Shown one piece after another: positions 1 to 8,800 of a stretch of DNA of 46,845 nt. Each line of letters opens with the position of its first letter. The stretch's first letter is position 1. The position numbers and the translations under genes are program-made. Under the pieces are notes generated by a model. That model ran no database searches and was not told the DNA's origin. It saw nothing but the letters and a program-made list of their open reading frames with translations. Location: the NCBI GenBank assembly GCA_905199445.1, contig CAJKGK010000026.1, positions 1-46,845 of the forward strand, written 5' to 3'. This DNA is from an uncultured Lachnospiraceae bacterium. GTDB lineage: Bacteria > Bacillota > Clostridia > Lachnospirales > Lachnospiraceae.

Positions 1-137
1 CGCTTTTCCGGGTAGTGCTTCACTTGCTGGTCGTATTCACAGAACAGCTTTTCGTCGCTTTGGTAAGCAGCGGCAGCAACCGCAGACTGCTGTTGACTTC
101 GCTGTACGATAGATATCTCGTTGTGTGGACAGGGCAT
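1..137 (-). CDS. MobA/MobL family relaxase, N-terminal part (runs off the window)
   Basis: Only the first 45 codons are present; the rest lies beyond position 1. The reading begins MPCPHNEISIVQRS and continues with SAVAAAAYQS, the characteristic start of MobA/MobL relaxases carried by mobilizable elements of gut Firmicutes. Such enzymes nick oriT and stay covalently linked to the transferred strand through a tyrosine; that part is not visible here. The ATG at 137 follows an AAAGGAG ribosome binding site at a normal distance. It indicates that the left edge of the window is, or was, part of a mobilizable element. Identification rests on a short but distinctive stretch. Confidence 0.75.
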   Translation of the reverse strand, partial: MPCPHNEISIVQRSQQQSAVAAAAYQSDEKLFCEYDQQVKHYPEK

Positions 138-319
138 TTCGTGTTTCTCCTTTCTGTGATTCATGGATAGGGTGGTAATACGCCACCTCATTTTGGGCAG
201 AAAAAAAGCAGGAGACCTTTACAGATTTCCTGTTTGGTGTGCCGCTGTATGGGCGGCGGGTATTTAGTTGTAAAAGTTCGGGGCAAGTTGACCCGATGTG
301 TGGACGGCAAACTGGAAAA
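138..319. other. Non-coding leader of the relaxase gene, possible oriT
   Basis: No credible gene is seen here. The stretch lies immediately upstream of the relaxase start, the usual place for oriT, and contains a short dyad (CGGG...CCCG around 280-296) in a G/C-rich patch. No known nic site could be recognised, so oriT is only a positional inference. Confidence 0.25.
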
Positions 320-724
320 TTACGCTTCTCTTAACATTATCTCATTCGCATAATTATTAAGAGCTTCACAAGGTTTAGATTTACATTTATAACCAATGCC
401 ATCAATTATAATAAATGGATCGAACGCTATAATTTCCACTTGAGAACCATCTGCCAAAGTCAGAGTGAAAACAGCACCCTGTCCGGCATATTCTGTATAT
501 GAATTATCCTCACCGTAAATAACTACTTCGTTCAGATGTGCGACAAGTTCCTCTATTTCTATTATTTGCATTGTTTCATCAGGAGGAGATAACCGAACAT
601 CTGCCGAAATAATATCTGAGGCTTCTAAATCTTTGAACGGTCTATGACCAGAAAGCAGCAGAATACTGATTCCCGTACCTATCAGACATATCAGAGCAAT
701 GATCAAAATTTTTTTATTCTTCAT
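320..724 (-). CDS. Small membrane-anchored protein of unknown function
   Basis: A 134-residue protein. The start was set at the ATG at 724 because AAAGGAG lies just upstream; an in-frame ATG at 778 has no such site. Residues 1-25 (MKNKKILIIALICLIG...) form a basic N-terminus plus one hydrophobic segment, so the protein is probably anchored in the membrane with about 105 residues outside. The outer part is acidic and predicted to be beta-rich (VFTLTLADGSQVEIIAF), and ends with a small GYKCKSKPCEAL motif holding two cysteines. I do not recognise the family. It lies between the relaxase and a beheaded DNA-binding gene, so it is probably cargo of the mobile element. Confidence 0.6.
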   Translation of the reverse strand: MKNKKILIIALICLIGTGISILLLSGHRPFKDLEASDIISADVRLSPPDETMQIIEIEELVAHLNEVVIYGEDNSYTEYAGQGAVFTLTLADGSQVEIIAFDPFIIIDGIGYKCKSKPCEALNNYANEIMLREA

Positions 725-874
725 TTGGTTATCTCCTTTGCCAACTTCATATTTGTTGTCATCTTCATTATACTTCATTGCCTATCGAAAAGACAACTTA
801 TTTTATAAAACTTGTCGGCTGGGAACAGCTTGCAACGCAAGGTGTCCCCCAGATGGCAAGTCCGCAAAAGGGCA

Positions 875-1058
875 GCTGGCGGCAGCCAGCGCAGGGGTGC
901 AAAACGTCCAGTGGACGTTTGCTCTGCACCGACCAAAGCGGAGCGGAGACAGCGTAGCGGCCCCTGTTTGATTTGGAGCAGACCATGACTGCGGAAGCCG
1001 ACATTCTGTCGGCTGCTACGGCATTCGCCGAGTGAATATGCAAGCATATTCGTTCGGC
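875..1058. repeat. Cluster of four perfect hairpins in a gene-free stretch
   Basis: Positions 725-1107 hold no convincing gene on either strand, but contain a row of inverted repeats: GCTGGC/GCCAGC (875-890), AAACGTCCA/TGGACGTTT around one base (902-920), GCCGACA/TGTCGGC (997-1013), and a compound stem with outer GCCGA/TCGGC and inner GAATATGC/GCATATTC (1027-1058). Such density suggests a structured RNA, a replication or transfer origin, or a non-coding part of the mobile element. Open frames running through it have no ribosome binding site. Confidence 0.45.
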
Positions 1059-1107
1059 TCATTGCTCGCACAAATCACAGCCCTCCGGCGAGGAGCTTTC
1101 GGAGAAC

Positions 1108-1479
1108 TCAAGGCACCAACCTCTGGGTGATGTATAATTGCGCCCTTAGTAAACTAAGGGTTTCCGGCTTCTCCCGTTCCAGCAATTTTTTCAATAGTTC
1201 CTGCGTGTCCTGTCTGTGAAAAATGAGTTTCAATAAAAGCATGACATCATCATCTGTCAGGCGTACCGGCTCTTGCAGAAAACTTTCCAGCATATCGCCA
1301 CGAGTACAGAGCCGGTACGTCCGTTCCTTTCGGGTAAGCTGTTTCAACTGGTTTGGTTCTCCCACGCCCTGACGCACCCACATGATAAGTCCAGCATTTT
1401 CCAATTCATTTAGAGAACGCTTGACTGTCATAGGGCTGAGGGACAGGACTGCGGCAATGGTGTGTCTATTGTCATAAAT
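1108..1479 (-). pseudogene. Truncated winged-helix DNA-binding (replication-initiator-like) gene
   Basis: The frame is open from 1479, just after an in-frame TGA at 1480-1482, and reads IYDNRHTIAAVLSLS, then PMTVKRSLNELENAGLI. This is a helix-turn-helix plus wing as found in plasmid/ICE replication-initiator and related proteins, entered in mid-domain and with no start codon or ribosome binding site ahead of the recognition region. The C-terminal half is a charged helix (LLLKLIFHRQDTQELLKKLLERE). The ATG at 1431 lies inside the HTH, so a functional protein from there is unlikely. The 5' part has been lost at a junction near 1480. Confidence 0.55.
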
Positions 1480-1486
1480 TCAAAAT

Positions 1487-1630
1487 TCATTGAATGTGTT
1501 CCGCCTTTTTCTTTGCTCGTTTGGATAAATAACGGGGGCAGTCAACCACAACCACCCGGAAGCGCTGCCTGCACCCATGCTAGCATTTCCGGCATAACTC
1601 GTTGTAAGTGACACGCCCCCGGTCATTGAG
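1487..1630 (-). pseudogene. Remnant of a small cysteine-rich protein with an in-frame stop
   Basis: One frame reads NDRGRVTYNELCRKC, then an amber stop (1580-1582), then HGCRQRFRVVVVDCPRYLSK and a basic tail. The spacing of C-x2-C, HGC and DC resembles a small zinc-ribbon protein, of a kind I associate with conjugative elements. The internal stop and lack of a start codon point to a relic. The family assignment is tentative. Confidence 0.35.
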
Positions 1631-1727
1631 GTAAAAAGAAAGCTCCTACTTCCTCATGGCATAAATTGATAAGAGCAAAATCAACAGCATCTGCATCTAC
1701 TAGAATTCTCATTTTCGCTTGTTCCAT
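1623..1727 (-). pseudogene. 34-codon fragment beginning MRILVDADA
   Basis: This short frame starts 8 bases after the Imm5-type gene. Its residues 6-14, MRILVDADA, resemble the start of the YaiI/YqxD (UPF0178) family, but the similarity stops at once and the frame ends after AFFLPQ. It is best read as a truncated 5' gene end joined to the foreign DNA at the junction near 1620. It could also be a non-functional chance frame. Confidence 0.3.
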
Positions 1728-1734
1728 TCTATAT

Positions 1735-2289
1735 CTATTTTAGAAAAGTAGCCCATTTCCCATCATATTCTGTTTGATGATTCTCCCAATAAAGCAACTT
1801 TTCAACATACTCATATGCCCTGGTTTCAACAGCTACTCTGCAATTTTCAATTCCATATCTTCGGACAATAGCTGTAAGCTCATAAATCGGATATCCTAAT
1901 GCATGTCCTACAGTATGAGCTACACCACAAGCCTGCCCTATCGCATGGCAAAGAGCGATATCTTCAGGAATTGTTATTTCTTTTGCCATCGCATGACAAT
2001 CAAGAATTGCTTTTTTAGCTTGAGGCATTTTAATTTCACCTGCCGCCCAAAATCTGGTCATTTCCAATGCGGTTCTAGGGCGATGCTCATTAGGATACTT
2101 TTCTTCCAAGACACAAACAGATTCCTCTGCCAAATTCAACGCCCATAAAACCATCGTACGACGATTCTGGTGCTTAATTATATAAGAAAGATCCTGAAAC
2201 AGTTCACATTCCTTAGAAAATAAGATTTGATTTTTTCTTTTATATTTTAATCTGACTTCTTCAAACCATTCCATATTACTAGGCTCCAT
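1735..2289 (-). CDS. Imm5-type putative immunity protein
   Basis: A 184-residue cytoplasmic protein. The middle (NRRTMVLWALNLAEE, then NEHRPRTALEMTRFWAAGEI) and the C-terminal CHAIGQACGVAHTVGHALGYP block are the landmarks of the Imm5-like putative immunity family: an all-helical protein with a conserved A-x-x-H-x-x-x-H-A pattern. Members were predicted to neutralise polymorphic toxins, but no toxin gene is visible here. The start ATG overlaps the stop of the upstream DUF2200 gene by one base (TAATG), so translation is coupled. It is the last gene of the MerR-DUF2200-Imm5 operon, which makes a role in a TipAS-sensed response as plausible as toxin immunity. Confidence 0.75.
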   Translation of the reverse strand: MEPSNMEWFEEVRLKYKRKNQILFSKECELFQDLSYIIKHQNRRTMVLWALNLAEESVCVLEEKYPNEHRPRTALEMTRFWAAGEIKMPQAKKAILDCHAMAKEITIPEDIALCHAIGQACGVAHTVGHALGYPIYELTAIVRRYGIENCRVAVETRAYEYVEKLLYWENHQTEYDGKWATFLK

Positions 2290-2546
2290 TATTTTCTTAA
2301 GATCTTCTCCATCGCCTTACCTTTGGTCAGTTCACGATTTGGATTCATTGCTGGTGCTTGTCCAAAAAACTCTGCATATGTAATTTCAGAATCAAGCATA
2401 CTATCTAACTCTTCAGAAGAATATCCCGTCATCCAGGTTGTCACCATATGCACTTCCTCTTTGCTTCGGCCTTTTCTCTCAGCCTTTGCAATTAATAGCG
2501 GATATACTTTTGAATACTTTATTGAAAATATTTTCTCATTTGCCAT
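2289..2546 (-). CDS. DUF2200 family protein with an internal deletion
   Basis: An 85-residue protein of the DUF2200 family: the N-terminal SIKYSKVYPLLIAKAERKGR, the EEVHMVTTWMTGYSSEELD helix, FFGQAPAMNPNR and the C-terminal ELTKGKAMEKILRK are all typical. Ordinary members are about 115 residues and have about 30 more residues (a GVxCGxRVEEIEDPLM...LDKLIDELA segment) between NPNR and the KGKAMEKIL tail. Here NPNR joins directly to ELTKGKAMEK, an in-frame loss of that central block. Function is unknown in the family. The gene starts 8 bases after the MerR gene and its stop overlaps the Imm5 start. Confidence 0.8.
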   Translation of the reverse strand: MANEKIFSIKYSKVYPLLIAKAERKGRSKEEVHMVTTWMTGYSSEELDSMLDSEITYAEFFGQAPAMNPNRELTKGKAMEKILRK

Positions 2547-2554
2547 ATTATACC

Positions 2555-3283
2555 CTACTTCCCACAGTATATTTTGATTGCCTCTGCAGAAAACACTGCT
2601 GTTCCTTCTCCACCAACAGCATTAATATTAGTTGTGAAGTCTCCACCTGCAGCGTACATCTGTCCCAAACCAAATAAAATCTCATTAGTACAAATATAGC
2701 ATGTATCGGTAATAAACTGTTGCAATTTAGCTACCTGTTTCTGCACTTCTTCTGACGCCGGATCCATTTTCTTCATTGCACCAAATTCTATAAACAGCTG
2801 CATAATATCATTACCTAACTGTTTTTCATCTTCCTTAGTTCTGCCTTTGGACTTTTCTTCATATTCCTTCCACACAGGCGTCTGGCCCCACTGTTCTTTG
2901 GCCTGTTTGCTGTATTCGTCAATTTTTCTTGTATCAAATGCTTTAAAATCCATATATTTCACTCCTAACATCTTTATTCCCTGTGCCATTAGAATCAGAT
3001 TATCTAGATGCTCCCTTTTTAGAGTCAGCAATTCAATCTGTTGTTCTAATGCCTTACTTTTGTCAAAATCAGGACTAGTAATAATTTCCTTGATATCCTT
3101 TAACGGAAATTCCAATTCCCTGAATAACAAGATTTGGTGCAACGTTCCCAAGGCTGTATCGTCATATAGCCTGTATTGCGATTCTGTACGACCAGATGGC
3201 TTCAGTAATCCAATCTTGTCATAGTACTGCAGCGTGCGTATACTCACTCCAGTTAATTTACTTACTTCGTTTACTGTCATCAT
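2555..3283 (-). CDS. MerR-family regulator with TipAS drug-recognition domain
   Basis: A 242-residue regulator. Residues 1-70 are a MerR winged HTH (TVNEVSKLTGVSIRTLQYYDKIGLL), followed by a coiled-coil dimerisation helix (KALEQQIELLTLKREHLDNLI, about 78-98). Residues 120-240 form a helical TipAS-type domain (KEQWGQTPVWKEYEEKSKGRT ... GGEGTAVFSAEAIKIYC) that in relatives binds thiopeptide or other drug ligands. MerR proteins act by untwisting promoters with an overlong spacer, and exactly such a promoter lies upstream (3313-3343). The gene is first in an operon with DUF2200 and Imm5, so it very likely controls itself and these two. Confidence 0.88.
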   Translation of the reverse strand: MMTVNEVSKLTGVSIRTLQYYDKIGLLKPSGRTESQYRLYDDTALGTLHQILLFRELEFPLKDIKEIITSPDFDKSKALEQQIELLTLKREHLDNLILMAQGIKMLGVKYMDFKAFDTRKIDEYSKQAKEQWGQTPVWKEYEEKSKGRTKEDEKQLGNDIMQLFIEFGAMKKMDPASEEVQKQVAKLQQFITDTCYICTNEILFGLGQMYAAGGDFTTNINAVGGEGTAVFSAEAIKIYCGK

Positions 3284-3312
3284 GGGTATTTTTCCTCCCT
3301 TCGTATAGTTGC

Positions 3313-3343
3313 ATTATAAACTATGACGCAACGTAAGAGTCAA
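3313..3343 (-). promoter_or_regulatory. MerR-type promoter with 19-bp spacer
   Basis: On the minus strand TTGACT (3338-3343) and a perfect TATAAT (3313-3318) are separated by 19 bases instead of 17. The spacer carries the presumed binding site (CTTACGTTGCGTCATAG). The overlong spacer is the hallmark of MerR-controlled promoters, and the MerR start codon lies about 30 bases downstream. Confidence 0.8.
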
Positions 3344-3384
3344 TGATAAATTTCGAAATATATTCACCTACAATTATTGCAATT

Positions 3385-3413
3385 TAAAAGGACCACACAT
3401 TCTGCGTGATCCT
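3385..3413 (-). terminator. Intrinsic terminator of the hsdM-rlaP chimera
   Basis: A 10-bp stem on the minus strand (arms 3404-3413 and 3389-3398, two G-U pairs, 5-base loop) is followed by TTTTAAATT. It lies 33 bases after the stop of the chimeric gene. Confidence 0.6.
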
Positions 3414-3445
3414 AATCTCAATAATATACAATTGTTTTCATCTGC

Positions 3446-4403
3446 CTAACTCAATAAATCTTTCGGATCTCTTTCTGCAATCCTATATGTTTCAACCAAC
3501 TTCAGCATCATCAGTGCATACGACGCAAACGATGGATATTCCCAATTCATCAGTTCTTGCAGAAACAATTGATTCAACTCATTCCAATCTGGTGTGTGAC
3601 TATCATCCAGTAATCTCACTGCACTTTTGATACTCGAAATGCTTCCATCAAGATATTCATTTATTTCCGGAATCCTTGGAATCAACTTCACCTCTGGTGA
3701 GTTCATCTTTAATTCTAGCAATTGGTTCACTGCACCGATTAATTCTGCCGGCAGCTCTGCTTTCATCAACTCTGAAAATAACATAGGTGGAGGCGTACCC
3801 CGATCCAAAATCCATCGGCATGCTAATACAGGGCGTAAGACGTAAAAATATTTCTTTGCTCTGACAAAATCGCCTTTAAGATATTCCTGATAGTTCCCTT
3901 CAGCCATACTGATATAATGGTACAACGTCTTCTTTGATGAAAAATAATGGACCATTAAATCACGAAACTTGTCGACAAATTCTGTTTCCTGATAAACAAT
4001 TGGAGAAGAAAACCACTCAAATAATGTTGGATTTGACTTGTACAGTAATCTTAATGTCTTTTGCAAATCCCAGCCGTTGATATCCAAAACATCATCTATC
4101 GGCAGTTCAATCACATCTCGAACCGCATCTAATCTCAGATAATCATCTATCCTTGGATCATTATTTTTGAATTTGCTCCAACGCATAGATTGACCTGCTG
4201 CAGATTGCGGAAAGATTTTATCCATCTTTATACCACCCTCTATTTCAAAGGCTTCATTTTCCATTTCTTTTTCGTCTAGGGAGCGAATGAACAAACATAA
4301 GATAAGTAAGCTGTTCTATTACCGTTAGCGGATTCGTAATTCCGCCAGCCCAAATATCGGTCCATATCTTATCTACTTTATTTTTGATAGCACCTGTAAC
4401 CAT
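3446..4403 (-). pseudogene. Chimeric pseudogene: type I hsdM N-terminus joined to RlaP-type nucleotidyltransferase C-terminus
   Basis: From the ATG at 4403 (preceded by GAGGAGG) the frame reads MVTGAIKNKVDKIWTDIW and GGITNPLTVIEQLTYLMF, the N-terminal domain of type I methyltransferase HsdM. A 4-base tandem duplication (TGTTTGTT, near 4297) then shifts the frame. In the new frame RSLDEKEMENEAFE and QSMRWSKFKNNDPR continue HsdM. At about 4170 it changes into DYLRLDAVRDVIELPIDD and INGWDLQKTLRLLYKSNPTL, which is the body of the RlaP/YcgL (COG3541) nucleotidyltransferase family. The GSR/DxD catalytic N-terminus of that family is missing and the HsdM catalytic domain is also missing. The join is best explained by a large deletion. 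The 282-residue open frame from a TTG at 4294 is probably non-functional. Confidence 0.75.
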
Positions 4404-4448
4404 AATCGTTCCTCCTCGGACTATTTCTTATTGTATTCAAATCAATTA

Positions 4449-4679
4449 TCATTTTTTGTCGTTATCTTTATCAAACCTTTTCCCCTCAGAATCTGATTCA
4501 TCAGGAAGAATCTCAAGAATATCATCAACCGTACAATTCAGTTTCAAACATATTTTTTCAATGATTTCCATAGAAATAAGCTCATCTCTGCCCATTTTGC
4601 TGATGGTACTCGAACTAATTCCTGCTAATTCACAAAGGTCTTTTTTCTTCATTTTTCGATCTATGAGCATCTTAAACAA
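4449..4679 (-). CDS. Small XRE-family repressor ahead of the hsdM remnant
   Basis: A protein of about 76 residues made of one HTH_3 domain (KKKDLCELAGISSSTISKMG ... IEKICLKLNCTVDDILEI) and an acidic tail. Such small regulators commonly precede type I restriction operons, and the hsdM remnant begins 46 bases downstream. The family usually starts M-x-ISYxxL. Here that position is an ATA codon (4698-4700) behind a GAGGG-type site, with IAISYSRL following. Translation therefore has to use ATA or the internal TTG at 4679, which is used here. Expression may be weak or lost. Confidence 0.65.
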   Translation of the reverse strand: MFKMLIDRKMKKKDLCELAGISSSTISKMGRDELISMEIIEKICLKLNCTVDDILEILPDESDSEGKRFDKDNDKK

Positions 4680-4940
4680 TCTACTATACGAAATTGCTAT
4701 TTTATCCCGCCCTCATTTTTCTACGATTCTACAATTTTCAACAAAATTTTCCTTGTATTATAACATAAAAAAGCCTTAAGCAAATCAAAAATGACGACTT
4801 CTCACAAGTTTCCTTAAATAAAAAACTAAGTTCCGCATCATGCTGAATTTAGTCTTACGTTCTTCTTCCACATCCTATATTATTTTAGTACCTTCTATCC
4901 GCAGTAGAAAAGAGGTTCTTATGTGTAAATTTATCCCTAA

Positions 4941-5566
4941 AAATTAAAAGCATATGAAGGACGTACTTCCAAAGACTTTCAGGCATTTTTAAAAGAGTTC
5001 CCGGATACACGACTTACTGAAATGGATACCGTTCTCGGCTGTGAAGGTTCCCGCAAAGTGTTACCCACTTTCCACTTTTCCAGATGTTCTTTTATGATGG
5101 CGTATCTTCTTGACAGTAAAGAATCCGGTCATGTAAAAAATGTATTTGACTCCATCGAACATATAATCGGAACCTTTTCCTTTATCTCTGCTTTTTCGCT
5201 GATTTTAACGGACAGAGGCGGTGAATTTCAGATTCCAGATGCATTGGAATGCGGTAAAGACAACCTAATCCGGACAAGTATTTATTATTGTGATCCGATG
5301 TGTTTCTAACAAAAACCGCATTGTGAAAAGAACCATGAATATATCCGAAAAATATGCCCGAAAGGAACATCCTTTGACGATTACTCGCAAAAAATATCAA
5401 TCTGATGATGAGCCATATCAACAGTACGACACGGCAAAGCCCTAGGGGGTTATCGCCCATGGCTCTGGCTAAGCTTATGTTGCCCCAAGAACTATTAAAC
5501 TTTTTTTCTCTCACTGAAATACCGGCAGATGAGATTGTATTAACGCCTGCACTACTGAAAAAATAA
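4941..5566 (+). pseudogene. IS30-family transposase remnant
   Basis: The frame is open only from 4941, after a stop at 4938-4940, so the N-terminus (HTH) is gone. It reads YEGRTSKDFQAFLKEFPDTR and EMDTVLGCEG, then FSFISAFSLILTDRGGEFQ, the DDE core of IS30 transposases. A stop at 5308-5310 interrupts it. QKPHCEKNHEYIRKICPKGTSFDDYSQK follows in the same frame, and a frameshift near 5400 moves the remainder (INLMMSHINSTTRQS, then MALAKLMLPQELLNFFSL) to another frame, ending at 5566. Truncated, stopped and shifted: dead. No clear terminal inverted repeats were found. Confidence 0.8.
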
Positions 5567-5682
5567 AACCAGATAATAAAACAAATCTGCGGATAAAGGC
5601 TCCTTACCGAACATACTAGACAAGTGGAATTTACTTTTTCACTCAACCTTTTTAAGATTTACCGGCAATTTTTCCGATAAAG

Positions 5683-5732
5683 AAGAGGGTGTCGCAAAAT
5701 CATTAAATTAGATGATTGAGCGATACCCTCTT
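5683..5732. repeat. 50-bp inverted repeat (bidirectional terminator or transposon end)
   Basis: AAGAGGGTGTCGC (5683-5695) faces GCGATACCCTCTT (5720-5732) with one mismatch, and ATCAT/ATGAT pair further inside. The element separates the IS30 relic (+) from the helicase gene (-), whose 3' ends converge. A two-way terminator fits; its GGGTGTCGCAAAA edge also resembles ends of some IS families, so a miniature element is possible. Confidence 0.5.
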
Positions 5733-5845
5733 AAGTATGCTTGTTGATATGTTATCCGTGTATTATGTTTTCAGGATAGCCCTACAAAGTACGCATGGAT
5801 AGCTGCAAAGCAACGCAAGGGATGCAGCCCCTTGTTTCGAAGGGA

Positions 5846-8800
5846 TTACTTGATAGAGATCTGTTCGCCGTCAACAATGATGCGATTTTTTAACACATCC
5901 AGCGCAGTATCCATCGCTTCATTAATTGCCTTGCCAACACGCGCTACTCCGCATTGTGCCGCCAAAGAACGATACAAACCATTCTTGTCAGCCGTCACAT
6001 TCTGTTTCAAAATCTCAAACATTCCGGCTGCTAATTCTTCTGGGGCAATTTGTTTGATGTCACGCTCAATATCACCCGGACCTCTAAACTGAATCTCTTT
6101 TCCATTGTCCAGATACAAAAAACCATTCCTGCGGATAATACCATAACGCTGATATCCGAACATCTGTTGCTCGTAGGCGCGCTGCACAACGCTTGTGACC
6201 TTCTCGCGATCAAAATACCAAACAATACGCTTCAAGAGCAACTCTTCTGACAGAGGTGCTTCAACTTCCAAAATTTCTTTAACGATTGTTCTAAAATCGC
6301 TATAATGATAGCGCCGGCATATCTCAAAGAAATCGGCTGCTTTATATGCAGGAAATTCAAAGTGCTTTTCGGCAGCGACCTCCTCAAATGTTTCCGTTGG
6401 CTGACTATCCATCGGCTTTATTTCTACTTTTGTAGGATTCTTAACTGCATCCGCAGCTGCCTTCAAAAGGCGAAGCTGTTCCACCGATTTATTTCTGAAC
6501 CAATCCGTAGACCAAATGCGATAGAATTTCCAACCCATACGTTCCAAGATTTCCTGTCTCAAGCGATCGCGGTCACGTGCATTTTTAGAGGAATGATAAG
6601 TTACGCCATCACACTCAATGGCAAGTACATAATCAGAGCTATCCGGCAGCTTCAATCCGAGATCAATTCGGAAACCGGAGCATCCAACTTGTGTATCCAC
6701 GGAAAAGCCTTTGGATCTTAAAAAGTCGCAGACCTCAAGCTCAAAATCAGAATCGAATTGCTCAAACGGACTGACAGAAATCGCTCGTTCCAGCGCAATA
6801 CTGCCATTTTCCGCATAATCAAGATATTCGCGAAGCAGCTTCGCACCTTCCGCAGATGTATGCTTCAAATCAATGTCCGTATAGTGCATAGAGGCAACCA
6901 GCTGCACATTGCATTTTGCACGGGTCACTGCAACATTCAACCTTCGTTCACCGCCAACACGGTTCAGCGGGCCGAAGTTGTGCAGTAGGCGCCCCTGTGC
7001 ATCGATACCATAGGCAATGCTGAAAATAATCGTATCCCTCTCATCGCCTTGCACTGTTTCAAGGTTTTTGATAAAGAACGGCTCATTCCCATCGTTTTTA
7101 AAGAAAAATTCCTTTTCTGGCGTGCTCTGCCGCCGCTTAGAAAGCAGCTTGTCAATCAGATCCTGTTGGGCAACACTAAAGGCAATCACGCCAAGACTGC
7201 GATCCGGATATTTCTCGATATTCTGATAAATCAGATCAACGATGAACTCTGCTTCCTTTCGGTTGGTATGCGTTTTACGGTCGAAAATACCGTCTACATG
7301 ATAATAGTCCACACCAATCCCCGGAGCATCGACCTTAGAAGATGGGAATGTCACAAGATCGCTGTCGTAGAAGTTTCTATTGGAAAAAGTAATCAGCTGC
7401 TCATAACGACTGCGGTAATGCCAACGCAGACGAAGCTGCTGCATGGATGTCGAACACAAATCCAGAATAGATTCAAAGTCCGTTACATCTCCGGTTTCTT
7501 CATCGTTGTCCTCAGCTTCAATAGTCGCATTGAAGAAATTGCTGGGGGGCATCTGTTTAGAGTCACCTACAACAATCAGTTGGTTTGCTCGATAGATGGC
7601 ACCGATAGCGTCCTGCGGGAAAATCTGTGACGCCTCATCGAACACTACCACATCGAAATGAACAGAATCCGGTGCAAGGAAGGTGCTGACGCTCAACGGA
7701 GACATTAGAAAGCACGGCTTGATCCGCTGAACAAGTTCACCTGTTTCCGAAAGCAGGGAACGGATACTTTTTTGCTTGCGCTTTTTCTCGCCTTCACGGA
7801 GCAAGATCGCCAACGCACTTCCAGATACGATCATATCGAGAGTTGGACGCATTGACGAAAGCTCTGCTCGGATTTTTGCCTTATTGATCTCAAACTGCTC
7901 GGTATCTTTCTCGGCGAAAGTTCGAATTGCTTTATCTTGAGAAATTCGATTGAATGCAGACAAGACAGGGTCCCCAGACAAAATTGAATCAATCCATTGA
8001 TAATAGAATTGCTTTTGAAATGCTCCCACAATATGCTTCGGTTCTACATTTTGACCGATGGCAGCATTTACATAAGGTACAGCCTGCTGATCGTCCAACT
8101 TAGAAAGGAGATTCCTAAAATGACACCAGTTATCCAGTTTGTCCATTTCATCCGAGCAGCCCGTCAATCTCGCCAATACCCAATCACACGGTGCAACGTA
8201 AATGTCTAAAATCGTCCGATCAAAGTATCCGGCTGTTTTCTTGAGTGTATTGTAATTACAAACAGTAAAGGCTGTTTCAATTTTTTGATGATAGTCAGCG
8301 AACGCATTCCGTTCAGATGCAAAATCGTTGTAGCACACCAGCATCCCAAAGGCAATGCCATTGGAAAATATCTTCTCCAATGCTGTCATTTGCGACGTCA
8401 CATAATCCCATTCAGTTTCAACGCCCTTGTATGCCTCACCAAGAAATGCCTTGATTGGCAATTCTGCTTCAACGAACTCTATTCTTTTTTTCTGATAATA
8501 GGCAAGCCGTTCCGTCATAGTGACAGCTTCGGTATAGGAAGGCTTTTTCCCATCCTTCTTGCACAAACGCAGGTCGGTAACAAGCTGTTTGTACTCAGTG
8601 TTGAAAAGTCTGGAAAATGTTCCCCCAAACTGTTTAGTCAGCTTCTTATGATACTCTGCTCCATCCAACTTATAAACATCGTCGTCAAACACTGCACTCA
8701 ATGCAGAACGGGCAGCAAGAATATCTGTACTTTGCGCTTGCAGTTCGTGCAATGCAGAATTTACGGTATCAAAATGCTCTCGATTCAAAAGTGACGGTGT

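Noticed and set aside
775..1071. Two overlapping minus-strand frames in the hairpin block
   Set aside because: No ribosome binding site; the composition follows the inverted repeats, and the peptides resemble nothing known.
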